A DNA stretch of 64,000 bases from Flavisphingopyxis sp963800335 (GTDB lineage: Bacteria; Pseudomonadota; Alphaproteobacteria; Sphingomonadales; Sphingomonadaceae): the NCBI GenBank assembly GCA_963800335.1, contig CAWDAN010000007.1, positions 558,001 through 622,000 of the forward strand. The letters are read 5' to 3'. The translations under genes and the position numbers were made by a program. Below, in pieces: positions 25,467 to 35,303 of the stretch (its first letter is position 1; each line of letters starts with the position of its first letter). Below the pieces are notes generated by a model that ran no database searches, had not been told where the DNA came from, and saw nothing but the letters and a program-made list of their open reading frames with translations.

Positions 25467-27470
25467 ATGGCCGGGGATCTATCAGCAAATATGCGCACGT
25501 CGCAGCGCGCGGTATCGCCCGCATGGCGCGGCGCGGCCTTCAGTGTGCTGTTCGTCGTCCCGACCTTGCTCGAGCTCGTCCTCGCCAACCGCAAGTTCGG
25601 CGTCTTTACCGGCGGCTTCGGTGCATCGCGCACGCTCGACACGCCGGTCGAGTGGGCCGCGTTCGTCCCGCTGCTGCTGCTCGGCAACCTGCTGTTCGCT
25701 GCCGCGCTGGCGTGGATCGTCGCCAGGCTCCACCGCCGCCGCTGGAACGGGCGCCTGTTGGTCTTCAACCTCGGCCTGCTCGTCCCCGGCATTCTCGTCG
25801 CGCTGATCGTCGCGCGCTACGAGGTGCTGCGCTATATTTCCGATGCGATGAGCTTTCGCGTGATGCGCGATCTCGGCGGCGGCAGCATGACCGACGCGCT
25901 GCTCTATGTTCTCGCCGGACAGGGCCTGGCGATCGCGCTGGCGGCAGCCGGGATCGTTTTCGCGGCACTGGCGATGCGCTGGGCGGCGCGGCGCGATGCG
26001 CCCGCCTCACGCCGTCTCTATCGCGTCTCGCCCCGCTGGCGCGTCGCTTTCGCAGCCGGGCTCGTCGCCCTCATCCCGCTGATGGCGATCGCCGACCGGA
26101 TCGGCGACACGCGCTTCGTCGCCGAACGCTTCGTCACGCTCGCCGCCGTGCGCGGCGTGCTCGACATGGCCACCGATTTCGACCGTGACGGCTATGGCGT
26201 CTTCGGCCTCACGCGTGACCCCGCACCGTTCGACGCCGCGCGCTATCCCTTCGCGCTCGACATTCCCGGCAACGGCCGCGACGAGGACGGCATCGGCGGC
26301 GATTTCATCGCGGTCGTCGCGCCGCCGCTGCACGCCACGCTCGCCTTGCCGGCGCAGCCCAGGAACCTGGTTATCGTCGTCATCGAAAGCATGCGCGGCG
26401 ACGTCCTGGGTATGCGCGTCCATGGCAAGGTCGTCGCACCCAATCTCGAAGCGCTCGCGCGCCAGGGCAGCCATTTCCCCGCCTACAGCCATGTCGGCTT
26501 CACCACCGCCTCGCTCAAAAGCCTGTTTACCGGCGAACTCGCCCCGGACCATCCTGGTGCCTCGCTGTTCCCGCTACTCAAACGTGCGGGCTATCGCGTC
26601 GCGGTCTTTTCGGGCCAGCCCGAAAGCTTCGGCGGTATCGCCGGCGTCACCGGGATGCGCGCCGCCGCCGACCCGATGGTCGATGCGCACGTCCTGCAGG
26701 ACCAGCGCGCGGGCGCGTTCGCCGCCGAAGGATCGCTGCTGGTCGACGAGAGGCGCCTGCTCGCCGCCTATGACGCGCGGCTCGGCAAGGCGCCGACCGA
26801 CCGGCCGCTGTTCGCCTATTTCAATTTCCAGTCGCCGCACTTTCCCTATTGGCACGACGGCATGGACAACCTCGTCGAACCGTCGCCGCTGTCGCGCGGC
26901 GCAATCACCGACGGCACCAATCGTGCCACGCTCGCACGGACCTATTACAACGCGGTCGCCTGGTCCGATGCCGCGCTGGGTGCATTGATCGCCCGGCTCA
27001 AGGCATCGGGGCAATGGGACAACACCGTCCTGCTCGTCGTTGGCGACCACGGCGAATCGCTCCTCGACGACGGCTTTCTCGGCCACGGCCATATGCTCAA
27101 CGACAGCCAGACGCGGACCGTCGCGGTGACCAACGTGCGCGGCGTCGAAGGGAAATTCGCGGGGCTGAGCGATGTTCGTGACCTTATCGTCGACATCCTT
27201 TCGAACCGGCCACCGCGCCTGCCCGAGCGCCCCGTGCTCCAGCACATCGGCGATCTCGACACACCTGCGCGGATCGGGTTGGTCGATGCGTCGGGGCGGA
27301 TCGGCTATAATCCCGAACGCGGCACCTGGTCGTTCGACGGCGGCCATAGCGAACTGACCGATGATGCGTTGAACCTGGCGCAGAAGCGCCGCGCGCGTGC
27401 GCTCATCGACCTGTGGTCGAACGCGCGCTGGCAGGCGCATCGCAAAACCCCGACCAGCGCACCAGATTGA
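25467..27470 (+). CDS. Membrane-anchored sulfatase/phosphotransferase (LtaS-like, alkaline phosphatase superfamily)
   Basis: 667 residues. About five membrane helices occupy the first ~215 residues. A periplasmic catalytic domain follows: NLVIVVIESMRGDVLGMRV (first metal site), FTTASLKSLFTGEL with the likely Thr nucleophile, FNFQSPHFPYW, and VVGDHGESLLDDGFLGHGH with the second metal site. Between the two parts is DFDRDGYGVFGLTRDPAPFD plus NGRDEDGIGGDF, a calcium-loop-like insertion. The family transfers phosphoglycerol or phosphoethanolamine, or hydrolyses sulfates; the substrate is unknown here. AAGGGGGG precedes ATG 25467. Confidence 0.82.
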   Translation: MAGDLSANMRTSQRAVSPAWRGAAFSVLFVVPTLLELVLANRKFGVFTGGFGASRTLDTPVEWAAFVPLLLLGNLLFAAALAWIVARLHRRRWNGRLLVFNLGLLVPGILVALIVARYEVLRYISDAMSFRVMRDLGGGSMTDALLYVLAGQGLAIALAAAGIVFAALAMRWAARRDAPASRRLYRVSPRWRVAFAAGLVALIPLMAIADRIGDTRFVAERFVTLAAVRGVLDMATDFDRDGYGVFGLTRDPAPFDAARYPFALDIPGNGRDEDGIGGDFIAVVAPPLHATLALPAQPRNLVIVVIESMRGDVLGMRVHGKVVAPNLEALARQGSHFPAYSHVGFTTASLKSLFTGELAPDHPGASLFPLLKRAGYRVAVFSGQPESFGGIAGVTGMRAAADPMVDAHVLQDQRAGAFAAEGSLLVDERRLLAAYDARLGKAPTDRPLFAYFNFQSPHFPYWHDGMDNLVEPSPLSRGAITDGTNRATLARTYYNAVAWSDAALGALIARLKASGQWDNTVLLVVGDHGESLLDDGFLGHGHMLNDSQTRTVAVTNVRGVEGKFAGLSDVRDLIVDILSNRPPRLPERPVLQHIGDLDTPARIGLVDASGRIGYNPERGTWSFDGGHSELTDDALNLAQKRRARALIDLWSNARWQAHRKTPTSAPD

Positions 27471-27509
27471 CCTTGCGGGGCCGACTCCCCGCCCCCTATA
27501 GCCAGTGTC

Positions 27510-29513
27510 ATGGCCGACGATCTTTTCGGCGCCTTGGGGGGCGCTCCAGTTGCTAAAACCGATTACGACGCATCCTCGATCGAGGTGCTCGAAGGGCTCG
27601 AGCCCGTGCGTCGCCGTCCCGGCATGTATATCGGCGGTATCGACGAGCGTGCGCTCCACCATCTCGCCGCCGAAGTCATCGACAACTCGATGGACGAGGC
27701 GGTCGCCGGTCACGCCAACCGCATCGAGATCACGCTCGAGGCGAACAACCGCCTGACGGTCTCCGACAATGGCCGCGGCATCCCGGTCGATGCGCATCCC
27801 AAATTCCCCGACAAGTCGGCGCTCGAGGTCATCATGACCACGCTCCATTCGGGCGGCAAGTTCGCCGGCAAGGCCTATGCCACCTCGGGCGGCCTGCACG
27901 GCGTCGGCGTCAGCGTCGTCAACGCGCTGTCGACCGATACCGTCGTCGAGGTCGCCCGCGACAAGACGCTCTTTCGCCAGCGTTTCGCCCGCGGCCATGC
28001 GCTGGGGCCGCTCGAAAAGGTCGGCCCGACCCCCAATCGCCGCGGCACGACGATCGCCTTTACCCCCGACCTCGAAATCTTTGGCGAGGGCGCGAAGTTC
28101 AAGCCCGCGCGTCTCTACCGCATGGCGCGGTCAAAGGCCTATCTGTTCGCCGGCGTGGAGATCCGCTGGAAATGCGATCCCGACCTGATCACCGACGACA
28201 CGCCTGCCGAAGGCGTGTTCCAGTTTCCCGGCGGCCTCAGCGACCATCTTGCCGAACAGGTCGGCGAGCGCGCGTGCGCGACGACCGAGTTCTTTTCCGG
28301 ATCGCAGGACTTCCCCGACACCGAGAGCGGCCAATCGGGCGGGCGCGTCGAATGGGCGGTCGCCTGGCCGCTCTATTCGGACGGCTCGTACAGCTGGTAT
28401 TGCAACACCGTGCCGACCCCCGACGGCGGCACGCACGAGACGGGGCTGCGCGCCGCGCTGACCAAGGGCATCCGCGCCTTTGGCGAGCTTGTCGGCGCGA
28501 AGAAGTCGAAGGACATCTCGGCCGAGGACATCGTCACCGGCGCCGAGCTGATGCTCAGCGTCTTCATCCGCGACCCGCAGTTCCAGAGCCAGACCAAGGA
28601 CCGGCTGACCAGCCCCGAGGCGGCCAGGTTGGTCGAAAACGCGATGCGCGACCATTTCGACCATTTCCTTGCCGACAACATGGACCGCGGCAAGGCGCTG
28701 CTCGGCTATGTCATGGAACGGATGGACGATCGCCTGCGCCGCAAGCAGGAACGCGAGGTCAAGCGCAAGACCGCGACCTCGGGCCGCAAGGTTCGCCTGC
28801 CCGGCAAACTGACCGATTGCGCCAACGACGACAGCGCGGGGACCGAATTGTTCATCGTCGAAGGCGACAGCGCCGGCGGCAGCGCCAAGCAGGCACGCAA
28901 TCGCAAGACGCAGGCGATCCTGCCGATCCGTGGCAAGATCCTCAACGTCGCCAGCGCGACAAACGCCAAGATCCTGGCCAACCAGGAAATCGCCGACCTG
29001 ACGCTCGCGCTGGGTTGCGGCACGCGCAAGGACTGCGACGCCGACCAGCTGCGCTACGAACGCGTCGTCATCATGACCGACGCCGATGTCGACGGCGCGC
29101 ATATCGCGACCCTGTTGATGACCTTTTTCTTCCAGGAAATGCCCGACATCGTCAAACGCGGGCATCTCTACCTAGCCCAGCCGCCGCTCTATCGCCTCGT
29201 CGCCGGAGCCAAGAGCGCTTACGCCCGCGACGACGCGCACCGCGCCGAGCTCGAGGCGACCGAGTTCAAGGGCAAGAAGGTCGAGGTCAGCCGTTTCAAG
29301 GGTCTCGGCGAGATGAACCCGCAGCAATTGCGCGAAACCACGATGGCGCCCGAAACGCGCGGCCTGATCCGCATCACGCTGCCGCAGGAATATGAGCAAC
29401 GCGCCGGGGTAAAGGACCTTGTCGACCGGCTGATGGGGACCAACCCCGCGCATCGCTTCGCCTTCATCCAGGCCAACGCCGCCAGCCTCGAAGAAGACGC
29501 GATCGACGCCTGA
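27510..29513 (+). CDS. parE: DNA topoisomerase IV subunit B (ParE)
   Basis: 667 residues, the ParE size rather than the longer GyrB. GHKL ATPase motifs: EVIDNSMDEAVAGHA, VSDNGRGIPVDAHP and SGGLHGVGVSVVNALS. The Toprim domain has IVEGDSAGGSAKQARNRKTQ and IMTDADVDGAHIATLLMTFF, and the C terminus has PQQLRETTMAPETRGLIRIT. ParE powers ParC to decatenate daughter chromosomes. The frame is intact, in clear contrast to several neighbouring regions. No parC is in the window. Confidence 0.94.
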   Translation: MADDLFGALGGAPVAKTDYDASSIEVLEGLEPVRRRPGMYIGGIDERALHHLAAEVIDNSMDEAVAGHANRIEITLEANNRLTVSDNGRGIPVDAHPKFPDKSALEVIMTTLHSGGKFAGKAYATSGGLHGVGVSVVNALSTDTVVEVARDKTLFRQRFARGHALGPLEKVGPTPNRRGTTIAFTPDLEIFGEGAKFKPARLYRMARSKAYLFAGVEIRWKCDPDLITDDTPAEGVFQFPGGLSDHLAEQVGERACATTEFFSGSQDFPDTESGQSGGRVEWAVAWPLYSDGSYSWYCNTVPTPDGGTHETGLRAALTKGIRAFGELVGAKKSKDISAEDIVTGAELMLSVFIRDPQFQSQTKDRLTSPEAARLVENAMRDHFDHFLADNMDRGKALLGYVMERMDDRLRRKQEREVKRKTATSGRKVRLPGKLTDCANDDSAGTELFIVEGDSAGGSAKQARNRKTQAILPIRGKILNVASATNAKILANQEIADLTLALGCGTRKDCDADQLRYERVVIMTDADVDGAHIATLLMTFFFQEMPDIVKRGHLYLAQPPLYRLVAGAKSAYARDDAHRAELEATEFKGKKVEVSRFKGLGEMNPQQLRETTMAPETRGLIRITLPQEYEQRAGVKDLVDRLMGTNPAHRFAFIQANAASLEEDAIDA

Positions 29514-29555
29514 CGCCGCTTGCCGCGGGTGCGACCGTTGCCTGCCCAGCGACGG

Positions 29556-29592
29556 TTGACAGACTGCCTGGATGTATTAGGCTAATAATACA
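29556..29592 (+). promoter_or_regulatory. Promoter with overlapping inverted-repeat operator before the beta-lactamase-like gene
   Basis: A perfect TTGACA (29556-29561) is followed by a GGCTAA -10-like hexamer at 29580-29585, after an 18-base spacer. Exactly over that -10 lies the inverted repeat TGTATTA-N6-TAATACA (29573-29592). A dimeric repressor bound there would block the promoter, as BlaI/MecI-type repressors do. The repressor itself is not in the window. Confidence 0.6.
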
Positions 29593-29619
29593 CGCGCCAG
29601 ATATTCAAAGGGTTTTCAT

Positions 29620-30934
29620 ATGCTTCGCTCTTCCGCCACGATTTCTCGCCGGCCTCGCAATGGCGACCGGGACGGCGGCTCTCGTCGCACTGCCGATGCC
29701 AGTCGCGGCACAGCAAGCCGCCAGCCCGCTGGCCCAGCGCGCCGACAGCATCGTCGACCTGTTCGGCGGCAGGGCGGATATCGCCGAGGTTTTCGCGCCA
29801 TCGTTGCTGGCGCAGTTGCCACCCGAAAAGCTGGTCGAGATCACCGGGCAGCTCAAGGCCGAACTCGGCGACCCCGTCGGCATCGAAAGCATTGCCGAAC
29901 AGGGCGAAAACAGTGCCACCGTCCGCATTACCTTCACTCGCGCGGTCGCGACCTTCGACATCGGCATCGAACCCAATGCGCCGCACCGGATCACGACGCT
30001 GCTGTTCAAGGGCAGCGAGACGATCGACGACGACATGGCCAAGGTCGTTGCCGACCTGCGCGCGCTGCCCGGCTATGCATCGCTCGCGGTCGCGCGGCTC
30101 GACGATAGCGGCCCGACCTGGCTGGTCCGCGAGCGCGGCGACCAGGCAACCGCGATCGGATCGACCTTCAAGCTCTATATCCTTGCCGAACTGTCACGGC
30201 AGATCGCGGCCGGGACGCGCCATTGGAACGACGTCGTCACGCTCGACCGGCGCTCGCTGCCCTCTGGCATGCTGCAGAACTGGCCCGAGGGATCGCCGCT
30301 GACGCTCCATACGCTCGCCGGGCTGATGATCTCGATCAGCGACAACACCGCGACCGACACGTTGCTTGCGACGCTCGGCCGCGACAAGGTCGAGGCGATG
30401 ATGGTGGCGGCGGGCAACGCCCACGCCGCCGCGAACCGGCCTATGCTGTCGACCTACGACATGTTCGCGCTCAAGGGCACGTCCGACGAGGGCCTCGCCG
30501 ACGCCTACGCTGCCGGCGACGAGGCGGCGCGGCGCGCACTCCTCCCGCAGATCGCCCGCGTCGATCGCGCGACGATCGAGGCCGATCGCTTCGGCGGCAA
30601 CCCGCGCTGGATCGACAGCATCGAATGGTTCGCCTCGCCCGAAGACCTCGTCCGCGTGATGGACTGGCTGCGTCGCAACGGCGACCAGACGACGCGCGAC
30701 ATCCTCGCGATCAACGACGGCGTCGCCGACCAGGTCGCTCAGGAATTCGCCTATGTCGGCTACAAGGGCGGTTCGGAATCGGGTGTGCTCAACACGAGCT
30801 ACCTGCTGCGCGACAAGGCCGGGCGCTGGTACGCGGTGTCGGCCAGCTGGAACGATCCTGCCGCGCCGCTTTCCGACGGCAAGATGTTCCTCATCGCCTC
30901 GCGCGCTATTCGCCTCGTGGCGGCGTCCGACTGA
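29620..30934 (+). CDS. Periplasmic class A beta-lactamase-like serine hydrolase (one extra base near 29641)
   Basis: Reading MLRSSAT, dropping one base at about 29641, and continuing FLAGLAMATGTAALVALPMP gives a proper signal peptide and a 437-residue protein. An N-terminal domain of ~110 residues precedes the hydrolase fold. Active-site motifs: STFK (SxxK), SISDN (SDN) and YKGGSESG (the KTG-like motif as KGG). I cannot find the Glu166 omega-loop ExxLN, so it may be a DD-peptidase or esterase-like relative rather than a resistance enzyme. It ends 29 bases inside the convergent GNAT gene. An operator-like repeat covers its promoter. Confidence 0.78.
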
Positions 30935-31462
30935 CGCGCCATTCGTCGGCGAGCAGCCCCCAGATGAAGCTGTCGCGCACGCCGATATGCGTCTCCCACT
31001 CGGCGCGCAGCCTGCCTTCGCAGGTGAAACCCAGCGTCTCTAGCAGGCGGTTCGATCCCGCATTGTCGGGGTCGGTATCGGCGATGATCCGCCGCAGGCC
31101 GAGCTCGCCGAAACCATAGTCGATCACCGCCGAAACAGCTTCGCGCGCATAGCCCTGCCCCCAGGCGTCGCGGCGCATGATATAGCCGATTTCGCGAATG
31201 CCGCTCCGCCGCGGGATGAACACGACCCAGCCGAGCGCAGCGTCATCGCCTCCCGCCAGCGTGATCGCCCAGGTCGGATATCCGCGCTGTCGCTATTGGC
31301 GGCAACGCGGCGCCGCGTGTCGTCGATCGTCGCATCGGGCGCGCTCGACCACCAGGTCATCAGCGCGACATCGCCAAATGCGCCATGCAGGTTTTCGGCA
31401 TCGTCAGGGCGTAGCGCGCGCAGTCGCAACCTTTCGGTCGTCAATGTTGGCAATGCGGTCAT
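30906..31462 (-). CDS. RimJ/RimL-type GNAT acetyltransferase (one base missing)
   Basis: About 185 residues. The N-terminal part MTALPTLTTERLRLRALRPD is the usual start of ribosomal-protein-type GNATs. The acetyl-CoA loop and core IGYIMRRDAWGQGYAREAVS, then RIIADTDPDNAGSNRLLETL, are in the neighbouring frame. The shift falls near 31.28 kb, where SADI-PTWAITL needs one additional base, giving the correct total length. These enzymes acetylate N termini of ribosomal or other proteins, or small amines. It lies 19 bases after apaG on the same strand and its 3' end overlaps the convergent hydrolase gene. Confidence 0.83.
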
Positions 31463-31481
31463 TGCGGTCGCGCTTCGGCGC

Positions 31482-31880
31482 TCAGTTTGCTGCCATCGAG
31501 GCGGTCAGCGGGAATCGCGGAACCGCGATGACGAACTCCGCGCCCTCGCTGTCGGCCATGACATAGGCACCCTGCATTGCCCCGGTCGGCGTGCCAAGCG
31601 GGCAGCCCGAGACATAATCGTAGCTTTGCCCCGGCTCGATCACCGGCTGGTCGCCGACGACGCCCTCGCCCTCGACTTCGGACACCGCACCGCGACCGTC
31701 GACGATCGACCAGCGCCGCGACAACAGCTGGACGGTCTCGCGGCCATGGTTCTCGATGCGGATATGATAGGCCCAGAACCAGCGCCCCTGGCTCGGCAAC
31801 GACTGGTCGGCAAGGTACGACACAGCCACGCGGACGGTGCAATCACCCGTCGTTTCGGCATAGGGGAAGAACGCTTTCAT
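31482..31880 (-). CDS. apaG: ApaG domain protein
   Basis: 132 residues. The ApaG/FbxA beta-sandwich signature is clear: RWFWAYHIRIENHGRETVQL, LSRRWSIVDGRGAVSEVEGE, VVGDQPVIEPGQSYDYVSGC and GAMQGAYVMADSEG. ApaG was first linked to cobalt/magnesium phenotypes in enterics and its biochemical role is unsettled. It is placed between recO and a GNAT gene, all on the minus strand. Confidence 0.94.
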   Translation of the reverse strand: MKAFFPYAETTGDCTVRVAVSYLADQSLPSQGRWFWAYHIRIENHGRETVQLLSRRWSIVDGRGAVSEVEGEGVVGDQPVIEPGQSYDYVSGCPLGTPTGAMQGAYVMADSEGAEFVIAVPRFPLTASMAAN

Positions 31881-31911
31881 CGCCCGAGTGTCGCGGATGG
31901 CGGGCCTAGCG

Positions 31912-32646
31912 TCAAGCGTGGACGCGTTTGAGCCGGTCGACCAGCCGTCGGCGCGTCTCCATCACGTCGACGCGGCGTTCGGCAACGGGCGATCGCGCGA
32001 GGAAGTGGCCGGTCAGTGCCAGCCCTGCGAAAATCGCCTCCCAGTCGCCCGTCCCGCCCTCGGTCAGGAACGCGGGCAAAGCGAGCAAGCGCGCCTCATA
32101 CCCCACCGCGCCAGCGCGTGAGACCGCGGCGCCGCTGTTGGGGCTGACATAGGCGAGGTCGCCGCTGGCGTCGGTCGCGGCGCAGCGCGACAGGTCGAGC
32201 CCGAAACCGATCCGTTCGAGCAGCAGCAGCTCGAAACTGACCAGGGCCTGCGCCCAGCCCCGCGCCGCGGGCGCCGCCTCGACCGCGTCGAGCACGCCGC
32301 CCAGCGCGTCGTACAGTTCGGGATAGCGCTGCCCCTCGGGCAACGCGGCGGCAACGAGGCTCGTCGTCCAGTCGATCGCCGCGCTCGCCAGTGGTTCGGC
32401 GAGCAACGGCGCGCGGCTGTGCGCGAGTTCGACCGTCAGCTGAGCCAGCTGCTCCTCGGTCCGCGCGCGAAACTCGGCCTGAACCAGATTGCCCGGGATG
32501 AGCACCGGCTTGAGCCGCCGCGATCGCCCGCCACGGACATAGCCCGCGAGCAACCCCGCCTCGCGCGTCAGCAGGCGCGCGACCGCATTATGCTCGCCAT
32601 GACCCAGTACCGCACAGACGATGGCGGAGGCGATCAGCCGCGGCAT
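31912..32646 (-). CDS. recO: DNA repair protein RecO
   Basis: 244 residues. The N-terminal OB-fold has MPRLIASAIVCAVLGHGEHN and AVARLLTREAGLLAGYVRGG; the helical C-terminal part has LLLLERIGFGLDLSRC. The alphaproteobacterial protein lacks the zinc-finger cysteines of some relatives. RecO helps load RecA on SSB-coated DNA in the RecFOR pathway. It starts three bases after the uvrC stop, so uvrC-recO are likely co-transcribed, pairing two repair genes. Confidence 0.93.
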   Translation of the reverse strand: MPRLIASAIVCAVLGHGEHNAVARLLTREAGLLAGYVRGGRSRRLKPVLIPGNLVQAEFRARTEEQLAQLTVELAHSRAPLLAEPLASAAIDWTTSLVAAALPEGQRYPELYDALGGVLDAVEAAPAARGWAQALVSFELLLLERIGFGLDLSRCAATDASGDLAYVSPNSGAAVSRAGAVGYEARLLALPAFLTEGGTGDWEAIFAGLALTGHFLARSPVAERRVDVMETRRRLVDRLKRVHA

Positions 32647-32649
32647 GGC

Positions 32650-34603
32650 TCACCCATGATAAAAGTCATACACCGCCTGCGCGACCGCGGCGCTGACCCC
32701 CGGCGCCTGCTGCAGGTCGGCAAGGCTCGCGTTGCGCACCGCCCGGCCCGTGCCGAAATGCATCAGCAGCGCCTTCTTGCGCGCCGGGCCGATGCCGGGA
32801 ACCTCGTCAAGCGGGCTCGATCCCATCGCCTTGGCGCGCTTGGTCCGGTGCGCGCCGATGGCAAAGCGGTGTGCCTCGTCGCGCAGCCGCTGGATGTAGA
32901 ACAGCAGCGGATCGTTGGGCGGCAGCGTGAACTCGCGCCCGCCGGGCAGGAAGAACGTCTCGCGCCCGGCATTGCGATCGGGGCCCTTGGCGACGCCGAC
33001 CAGCGCGAGGTCCTCGACCCCCAGTTCGGCGAGCGCGTCCTGCGCCGCCGATAGCTGCCCCTTGCCGCCGTCGATCAGGACGAGGTCGGGCCAGCTCCAT
33101 TTGCCGTCGCTCCTGATCCGCTCGGGATCCTCTTCCTGCGCGCGCGCGAAGCGGCGGTGGAACACCTCGCGCATCATCGCGAAATCGTCGCCCGGCGCGG
33201 TCTCGGGCCGCTTGATGTTGAACTTGCGATAAGCGCCCTTGAGGAAGCCCTCCTGCCCCGCGACGACCATCGCGCCGACCGAGTTGGTCCCCTGGATATG
33301 GCTGTTGTCGTAAATCTCGATCCGCGCCGGCGGCGCGTCGAGATCGAACAGATCGGCGAGACCGCGCAGCAGCCGCGCCTGCGTCGTCGAATTCGGCCAG
33401 CCGCCGGTCGAGCGCCTCGCGCGCGTTGCGCGCCGCCTGCTCGACGAGCTTGCGCCGCTCGCCGCGCTGGCCGACGCCGATCTCGACCTTGCGCCCGGCA
33501 AGCTCGGCGAGCGCCTCGGCGAGCACCTTGCAGCCTTCGGGTTCGCGGTCGGTGAGGACGAGCCTGGGTGGCGGCGCGGCCTCGTAGAACTGGATCAGGA
33601 AGCTCGTCAGCACCTCTTCGAGCGGCACCTCGGCGGTGTGCGCGGGGAAGAAGGTGCGATGGCCCCAGTTCTGTCCGCCGCGGATGAAGAATGCCTGGAT
33701 GCAAACCTGCCCGTCCTGGTCGGCGAGCGCGAAGATGTCGAGATCGCCCAGCCCCGCAGCGTTGATCGCCTGCGTGCCCTGGATGAAGGTCAGCGCCTTG
33801 AGCCGATCACGGTATACCGCTGCCATTTCGAAATCGAACGCCTCGGCCGCAGCCTGCATCTGCTCGCCGAGCTTGCCCTGCACCTCGGTCGACTTGCCGT
33901 CGAGATAGGCGCGCGCATCATCGACCAGCTCGGCATAGCCCGCTTCGTCGATCCGCCCGACGCACGGCGCCGAACAACGTTTGATCTGGTAGAGCAGGCA
34001 CGGGCGCGACCGGTTGGCGAAATAGCTGTCGGTGCAGCTCCTGAGCAGGAACAGCTTCTGCAGCGCGTTGAGCGTCTGGTTGACCGACCCCGCGCTGGCG
34101 AACGGCCCGTAATACTGCCCCTTGGCGCGCCGCGCGCCGCGATGCTTCTGGATCCGCGGGAACGCGTGGTCTTCGCGCAGCAATATGTAGGGAAAGCTCT
34201 TGTCGTCGCGCAGCAGCACGTTGAACGGCGGGCGATAGCGCTTGATCAGCTGCGCCTCGAGCAACAGCGCCTCGGCCTCGTTGTTGGTCGTGACGATCGT
34301 CAGGTTTCGCGTCTGCGCGACCATTCGGCTGAGCCGCTTGGGCAGGCGCGACACCTGCGTATAGGTCGTCACCCGCGATTTGAGCGCGCGCGCCTTGCCG
34401 ATGTAGAGCACGTCGCCGCGCGCATCGAGCATGCGATAGACGCCGGGCCGCGCCGGCAGCGTCTGGGCGACGTTGCGGATCGCGGCGACGCCCGCATCGA
34501 GGTCGGGCTTGTCGGCGCCCTGCACGACATAGACCGATTTCTCTTCGTTGAATCGTTCGGCGGCACCGGGATTGTCGGGTCGGCCTGCGGGTGTGCGCGT
34601 CAT
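32650..34603 (-). CDS. uvrC: UvrABC excinuclease subunit C (one extra base near 33.39 kb)
   Basis: 650 residues after removing one base at GAA[T]TCGACG. GIY-YIG domain: LPARPGVYRMLDARGDVLYI then GKARALKSRV. It has a UVR motif around LGEQMQAAAEAFDFEMAAVY, then the RNase H-like domain IEIYDNSHIQGTNSVGAMVV, and the C-terminal helix-hairpin-helix (LDEVPGIGPARKKALLMHFG). UvrC makes both incisions in nucleotide excision repair. The break sits between LDRRLAE and STTQARLL in the middle of the protein. Confidence 0.93.
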
Positions 34604-34635
34604 CGCTCCTATCTAGGCGTTCGCGCGCGGCGGGC

Positions 34636-34661
34636 AAGAAAAAGGCCGGGAAAACCCGGCC
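34636..34661 (-). terminator. Intrinsic terminator of the atp operon
   Basis: On the minus strand a 7-bp stem GGCCGGG / CCCGGCC with a TTTT loop is followed by TTTTTC. It lies 42-67 bases past the atpF stop and ends the ATP synthase Fo operon before uvrC. Confidence 0.9.
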
Positions 34662-34702
34662 CTTCTCGCGTTCGAATGTCACGCTCGAAATCGTGCGATG
34701 CT

Positions 34703-35294
34703 TTAGTTGAGCGAGGAAATCGCTTCGTCGACCAGCGCGGTGTCGCCCTTGGCGTCGAGCTTGCCTTCGATCAGCTGCGCTCGCGGCGGTTGCCGCTGCC
34801 GACACCGCGGTGGCGCGGATATCGGCGATCGCCTGGCGTTCGGCGACGGTGATGCGCTCCTTGGCCGACTTCTCGCGCCGCGCGATCAGCGCCTTGGCGT
34901 CGGCCTCGGCCTGCGCGACGAGTGCGGCCGCTTCGGCCTGCGCGCCTTCGACGATCTTGTTCGCGTCGCCGGCGCTGGCCTGGTGACGCTTCTTCGCATC
35001 TTCGAGCAGCAGTCCGGCTTCGTTGCGAAGCGCTTCGGCCTCGTCGAGCGTTCGCCTGGTCTCGGCGATCCGCGCGTCGAGTCCGGCGGTGATCTTTTGC
35101 CACGCCTTGCCGACGGTGAACGCCAGCACGATGAAGATCGTCAGCGAAACCCAGACCCACTGCTCGGCATTGAGGTTGAGCAGTTCGGGACCGTGTTCAC
35201 CGCCATGGCTCGCCACTTCGGTGTGACCGGCAATCGCGCCGTCGGCAACGACGTTGCCGCCGACTGCTCCGCTATGTGTCTCGGTTACACTCAT
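34703..35294 (-). CDS. atpF: ATP synthase Fo subunit b (one extra base near the 3' end)
   Basis: 196 residues after dropping one base in AGCGCA[G]CTGATC near 34.78 kb; the protein then ends GDTALVDEAISSLN. A ~35-residue His/Gly-rich N terminus precedes the membrane helix NAEQWVWVSLTIFIVLAFTV and a long Ala-rich coiled coil that forms the peripheral stalk. The extended N terminus is usual in this group. It is the last gene of atpI-B-E-F'-F. Confidence 0.92.
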
Positions 35295-35303
35295 CGTCGA
35301 TCC

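Noticed and set aside
26574..27998. 474-codon minus-strand open frame opposite the sulfatase and parE
   Set aside because: Crosses two intact conserved genes on the other strand; shadow composition.
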